A stretch of DNA of 9,004 nucleotides. Source: an uncultured Clostridia bacterium. Its GTDB lineage: Bacteria; Bacillota; Clostridia; Lachnospirales; Lachnospiraceae. Made by a program: the position numbers and the translations under genes. Below are positions 5,728-9,004 of this stretch, piece after piece. Positions within the stretch are counted from its first letter, which is position 1. Every line of letters begins with the position of its first letter. The stretch is taken from the NCBI GenBank assembly GCA_946620335.1, contig CAMONF010000254.1, positions 1 through 9,004 of the forward strand, in the 5' to 3' direction. The notes beneath the pieces were generated by a model. The model had not been told where the DNA came from. It saw only the letters and a program-made list of their open reading frames with translations, and made no database searches.

Positions 5728-7233
5728 TCACAAAATGATGAGCGCGGCGGCCAGCATGGTCACAGGAACGGTGACCGTGTCCCATTCGCTGGCAGAGAAG
5801 AGCTCCACTGCCGTTCCCGTGACGGCCATCGTCAGCGCGTAGAGCAGGGAGACATGCGCCTCGTACCCGACATGCAGCCACAGAACGACAATGCCCATCA
5901 TGAAGGAAATCAGGAGCATGGCGCAGGAGCCTTCCCAGGACTTCCTGCCGTTTATTGGCTTCATTTTCACCTTATGCCTGCCGAAGGGGATGCCCACTAG
6001 CGCGGCGGTGGCGTCCCCAACGCCCCACATCAGGATGGCCGCAGCCGCGGCATGGGGGTTGCCAAACACGCCCCAGGACACCGCTATGACAGCCGCGAAC
6101 ATGAAGAAGAGCATGAGAAGACTGCGCTTGATTTCACCGTGAGACTTTTCCACGAAGAGTCCGCCGTACCAGGGTTCATTTTCAAAAAGAGCCAGCAGGG
6201 GATAGACCTGCACCGCGATGGTCACGGAGGTCAGCGCGGCTGCCTGCCAGCTTTCCGCCGTGAGCAGCATGACCGTAAAGCAGGTGAAGGCGATGATGTG
6301 GAGCATCTTCCGGAACACGAAGGACGGCACCTTGGTCAGGAACCGGATCGGAAGCACGATGAGAACGCAGGGAATGATATAAATGATCAGATTGCCAAAG
6401 CACCGCAGCGTCTCCACGGCCAAGGGAACGCGGGAAATCTGCGGCCAGAAGTTCAGGAGGAGCATGGCGCCGCCGAGGACCGTCAGGACAGCGCCGGTGA
6501 CGAGCCCCACTGTCCGGCTGCTCACCCGATTGGCAAAACGGGCGGAAATGAGGGAGAAAACCGTGGCGACGAAAATGCAGAGGACCATCACATGCCATTT
6601 CTCCAGCAGAATGGCAGGATGGATCAGGATGTGGCTGACCGAGGCGATCAGCGCCGTGAAGGTCATGATAAAGGTGCTGGTGCCCACCGCCGTTTTGAGC
6701 TCCATGCACAGAAAAGCCGTGAAGACTACCAACATCATCATGCCTCCGCCCGTGCCCACAAAGCCGGTACCGAAGCCGATGGTGAGTCCGAAAAAGAGGG
6801 AAATGACAACACCCTTCCAGTCCAGCTTCTCGCCTTTGGCCGCCTGGTCCTTCCGGCTGGTGTCAGGTTTTACAAGAAAGCGGATCCCGATAAAGAAAGT
6901 GAGAAAGAGGGTGAAGCTGCCCAGGACTACATTTCCTGCCAGAAAAGCCACATAGCTGCCGACAGTGCACATGGTCAGAATGCAGACCAGCATGATCCAG
7001 CCGCGCTTTAAGTCGATATTCTTATGCCTGGCGTAGGTCACAGTTGTGACCGCGGACCCGAGAATATCCGAAGCGAGGGCGATGGCCGTGGCCTGGTAGG
7101 CGCCTGTTTCGCCGGAAAATGAGGGACAGAGAACGATCAGGATCGGCACCATGACCGTAGCCGCCGACAAACCGGCCAGGCCGGTCCCAACCCCTGCGCC
7201 AATTGAAGCTATGATATACCAGAACCATTCCAT
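5728..7233 (-). CDS. Fusion: TSUP (TauE/SafE) transporter domain plus CTP-dependent lipid-alcohol kinase-like domain
   Basis: This 501-residue membrane protein consists of two complete families in one frame. Residues 1 to about 262 form a TSUP transporter domain: a glycine-rich first helix (GAGVGTGLAGLSAAT, 12-26) and the mirrored second-half motif GFVGTGGGMMMLVV followed by AVGTSTF (157-188). TSUP proteins move sulfite, sulfonates or other anions. Residues about 275-501 match the dolichol/phytol/diacylglycerol kinase family (SEC59/VTE5, COG0170): RKMLH (308-312), the nucleotide-site block GVGDATAALVGIPFGRHK (404-421) and GRKSWEGS (429-436). The last conserved site, usually DN, reads DTVTVP (485-490). 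Such kinases use CTP to phosphorylate isoprenoid or glyceride alcohols. The ATG at 7233 fits the promoter at 7295-7323; its Shine-Dalgarno sequence is weak (GGAAGA, 7239-7244). A longer frame reaching a TTG at 7323 would begin inside the promoter. The gene stands alone between separately transcribed neighbours. Both domain assignments rest on motifs; the substrate of each is unknown. Confidence 0.85.
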   Translation of the reverse strand: MEWFWYIIASIGAGVGTGLAGLSAATVMVPILIVLCPSFSGETGAYQATAIALASDILGSAVTTVTYARHKNIDLKRGWIMLVCILTMCTVGSYVAFLAGNVVLGSFTLFLTFFIGIRFLVKPDTSRKDQAAKGEKLDWKGVVISLFFGLTIGFGTGFVGTGGGMMMLVVFTAFLCMELKTAVGTSTFIMTFTALIASVSHILIHPAILLEKWHVMVLCIFVATVFSLISARFANRVSSRTVGLVTGAVLTVLGGAMLLLNFWPQISRVPLAVETLRCFGNLIIYIIPCVLIVLPIRFLTKVPSFVFRKMLHIIAFTCFTVMLLTAESWQAAALTSVTIAVQVYPLLALFENEPWYGGLFVEKSHGEIKRSLLMLFFMFAAVIAVSWGVFGNPHAAAAAILMWGVGDATAALVGIPFGRHKVKMKPINGRKSWEGSCAMLLISFMMGIVVLWLHVGYEAHVSLLYALTMAVTGTAVELFSASEWDTVTVPVTMLAAALIIL

Positions 7234-7294
7234 GTAAATCTTCCAAGCCCTTTCCAATGCTGTCCTGTGACAAGTCGTCTTACTGCACGCATAT

Positions 7295-7323
7295 ACTATA
7301 CGAAAGGACTTATGATTTTGCAA
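7295..7323 (-). promoter_or_regulatory. Sigma-A type promoter of the TSUP-kinase fusion gene
   Basis: TTGCAA (-35, 7318-7323) and TATAGT (-10, 7295-7300) are separated by 17 nt. The predicted start near 7288 leaves a leader of about 55 nt to the ATG at 7233. It lies immediately downstream (minus-strand sense) of the large inverted repeat, so the gene is transcribed independently of the Ig-protein gene. Confidence 0.7.
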
Positions 7324-7334
7324 CTGGCAGCTGG

Positions 7335-7422
7335 GGGGAAAACTGGGAATCAGGGACGGTTCCTTTTCCCACTTTTCTTTGAAAAGTGGGAAAAGGAACC
7401 GTCCCTGATTCCCAGTTTCCCC
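7335..7422. repeat. Long near-perfect inverted repeat (38-bp stem, 3-nt loop), probable palindromic mobile repeat
   Basis: Positions 7340-7377 are the exact reverse complement of 7381-7418 with a TTT loop. After a single-base bulge at 7339, four further G-C pairs follow (7335-7338 with 7419-7422). The arms contain GGGAATCAGGGACGGTTCC and its complement. The element begins 6 bp after the Ig-protein stop codon and ends before the promoter of the next gene. It has no coding capacity and no terminator-type T tract on either side. Its symmetry and size suggest a REP/MITE-like palindromic element, possibly mobilised by an IS200-like or REP-associated transposase encoded elsewhere. It will also fold strongly in the Ig-protein mRNA 3' end and may stabilise it or terminate transcription. 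Confidence 0.85.
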
Positions 7423-7428
7423 TCCCCA

Positions 7429-9004
7429 TCAAAGCTTCCGCAGAACCGCCAACACCACGCACACACCTATCCCGACAACCGCGATCCACACCATCGGCCG
7501 TCTCCGCAGCTCCCCCGGAAACCGCATCGGAAATCTGGTGAGTTCAAAGGCATAATCAGCCCTAGTTTCATTCCCCGCCTCATCGGCCGCCGTAACTTCC
7601 ACATAATAACGCCCATACCTGTCGACATCCAAGGACAGCCTGCCATCCTCCGTCAGACACCGGTCCAGCGGCACCTCCGACCCATTAACCGCCAGCCTGA
7701 CAAAACGGTCCTCCTTTCTGTCATGGCGCAGGATCAGTTGAAAGGGCTCCGTGTAAAATTCCTCAAATTCTCCGTTTTCCAGTCTCCGAAGCCCCTCCGC
7801 CAAAATGACCGGCGGCCGGGTGTCCAGGCGGAACTCCGCGGGCTCCATGGCCGACGGATTGCCCGCCGCGTCAATACCCTCGACAAGAATCCTGTATATG
7901 CCATCCCGCTCCACCGCCTCCTCCAGGGTCAAGATATCGCCGCTGCGGCTGTAAGGTGTTTCGCGGCCGTTCACCGTCACAGACAGGACCGTCGTCTCAT
8001 CCAGATCCATGATTTTAAATGAAGGCCGGAAAGGCTGCCGCGCATACCCCTTCGTCAGCGCTTCCTCCTCCCGGAAAATGAACACCGGCCCCTCCCGGTC
8101 CACCGTAAAGGAAACCGACCGCTCTGCCCTGTTCCCGGCCAAATCAGTCCCGGTCAGGGTGAGCCGGTAGTGGTCGTCCGGAAGCGGCTCTGCGGGGACA
8201 AGGCAAACCGATCCCGCTGTCCCCTCAGCCCTCTCAGCATGAGAGGCATCCACTTCCGCCAGAGTCTCACCGCCTGTGGCTGACCACGCTTCCGGAACGG
8301 GCTCTCCCTCCGCTGAAATCTCCCCTCCCGCGGCTGCATATCCTTCCTGCTCAGGCTTTACTTCCGCCGAAATCTCTTCTCCCGAGGTTGCCAATCCTTC
8401 CAGATCAGGCTTTACTTCCGCCAAATCCCTTCCTCCAGCGGCAAAAGGAACCTCGCCACTTTCGGTTCCAACCATCACGCCCGTCGTCCCAGCCTCATCC
8501 AGATACTCATCTGTAACGAAAAGCGTCAAATCCGGCGCTTCCCGGTTGGCAGAGAGATCACTGACACCCTTGATGGCAAGGACCGGCGGTGTCCGGTCAA
8601 TCACAAAGGTTCCCTCCCCAAAAGGTTCGGAGACATTCCCGGCCAAGTCTGTGACGGTGCCCGAAAAACGGTATGTCCCCTCCTCGGTGAAGTCAAGGCA
8701 GGCTTCCGCTTCGCCGTAGAAGGCTGCCCCCGTTTCTCCCCCATCAGAAGAAAAGTGACTCTCTGCCTCTCCGCCAGACGCCTCAGACATCCCAGTTTCC
8801 CCTCCGGAAAACTGCTCCACTTCCTCGAACCGCACCTCAGGCGCCTTCCCGCCATGGGCGGCCTCCATCTGCAGAGCGCACTCCCCGCCAAAATGCTCCT
8901 CCTCCACCCGGATCCGCGCAGTCCTCTCCTTGCTGTAATAGCAGCCATTTTTAGCCTCCCCGCCTTCCCAGGTAAGGGTAACAGCAGGCGGTGTGCGGTC
9001 AATC
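7429..9004 (-). CDS. Partial gene: surface protein with bacterial Ig-like domains and C-terminal membrane anchor
   Basis: The frame is open to the window edge, so the N-terminus is missing; 524 residues are visible (numbered here from the edge). Repeated Ig-like modules each begin with a linker such as IDRTPP (1-6 and 135-140), VDREGP (301-306) or LDTRPP (393-398), and end with DxAGN (119-123, 287-291, 378-382, 474-478), typical of bacterial extracellular Ig folds. The first two visible modules carry insertions rich in Gly, Glu, Ala and Ser. In the second, four tandem 18-residue repeats occupy 187-258. The C-terminus has basic residues RRR, a hydrophobic helix MVWIAVVGIGVCVVLAVL (504-521) and a tail RKL, so the protein is anchored in the membrane with the Ig domains outside. 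No LPxTG sortase signal is seen. An internal GTG at 8907 is not the true start. The function, perhaps adhesion or cell-envelope architecture, is not determinable from this part. Confidence 0.85.
   Translation of the reverse strand, partial: IDRTPPAVTLTWEGGEAKNGCYYSKERTARIRVEEEHFGGECALQMEAAHGGKAPEVRFEEVEQFSGGETGMSEASGGEAESHFSSDGGETGAAFYGEAEACLDFTEEGTYRFSGTVTDLAGNVSEPFGEGTFVIDRTPPVLAIKGVSDLSANREAPDLTLFVTDEYLDEAGTTGVMVGTESGEVPFAAGGRDLAEVKPDLEGLATSGEEISAEVKPEQEGYAAAGGEISAEGEPVPEAWSATGGETLAEVDASHAERAEGTAGSVCLVPAEPLPDDHYRLTLTGTDLAGNRAERSVSFTVDREGPVFIFREEEALTKGYARQPFRPSFKIMDLDETTVLSVTVNGRETPYSRSGDILTLEEAVERDGIYRILVEGIDAAGNPSAMEPAEFRLDTRPPVILAEGLRRLENGEFEEFYTEPFQLILRHDRKEDRFVRLAVNGSEVPLDRCLTEDGRLSLDVDRYGRYYVEVTAADEAGNETRADYAFELTRFPMRFPGELRRRPMVWIAVVGIGVCVVLAVLRKL
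8230..8445 (-). repeat. Four tandem 54-bp (18-residue) coding repeats in the Ig-like protein
   Basis: Four consecutive 18-residue units follow the pattern xAxGGExxAEVKPxxEGx: FAAGGRDLAEVKPDLEGL, ATSGEEISAEVKPEQEGY, AAAGGEISAEGEPVPEAW and SATGGETLAEVDASHAER. At DNA level the first two units are closest and share an identical 18-bp core (8351-8368 and 8405-8422, exactly 54 bp apart). The others have diverged. The array sits between two halves of one Ig-like domain, so it is probably a surface-exposed acidic loop. Copy number may vary between strains. Confidence 0.8.

Noticed and set aside
6052..7011. A long plus-strand open frame opposite the TSUP-kinase gene
   Set aside because: The translation is highly charged and low in hydrophobic residues, as expected from the complement of a membrane protein gene; no family motif.
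5728..7323. Longer version of the TSUP-kinase protein starting with TTG at 7323
   Set aside because: The extra 30 residues are non-hydrophobic, unlike the family, and this start would lie inside the predicted promoter -35 box.
7335..7422. The large inverted repeat as an ordinary rho-independent terminator
   Set aside because: The stem is far longer than usual and no T tract follows on either strand; a palindromic repeat element is a better description, though it may still impede transcription.

Overview
The window looks like chromosomal DNA of a fairly GC-rich member of the Clostridia (Bacillota). The basis is strong AGGAGG-type ribosome binding sites, sigma-A type promoters, a Gram-positive style lipoprotein with an Ala/Glu-rich linker, and ABC transporter proteins typical of that group. 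This placement is inference; no rRNA or other taxonomic marker is present. All six genes lie on the minus strand, so the biological reading order is right to left.

Right end (7429-9004): the 3' part of a gene for a cell-surface protein built of bacterial Ig-like domains and ending in a C-terminal membrane anchor. Its start is outside the window. One Ig domain is interrupted by four tandem 18-residue repeats. Just after its stop codon lies an almost perfect inverted repeat with a 38-bp stem and 3-nt loop (7335-7422), probably a palindromic mobile repeat.

Middle (5728-7233): a monocistronic gene with its own clear promoter. It encodes an apparently uncommon fusion: a complete TSUP (TauE/SafE) anion transporter domain followed by a complete CTP-dependent polyprenol/phytol/diacylglycerol-kinase-like domain (SEC59/VTE5 family). 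This is the most unusual coding feature of the window.

Left part (81-5384): a four-gene operon for a BMP-type nucleoside/purine ABC importer, in the order substrate-binding lipoprotein, double ATPase, permease, permease. It has a strong promoter and a leader of about 100 nt. A hairpin terminator or attenuator follows the lipoprotein gene, then a 317-nt structured spacer before the ATPase gene, which starts with TTG. The ATPase and the two permeases are chained by 4-nt ATGA overlaps. The layout predicts abundant binding protein and a lower, coupled output of the three membrane-complex subunits. The ATPase has one canonical and one degenerate composite ATP site.

I see no CRISPR array, tRNA, rRNA, phage gene or transposase gene. 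Apart from the fusion protein, the palindromic element and the repeat-bearing Ig protein, the content is ordinary.
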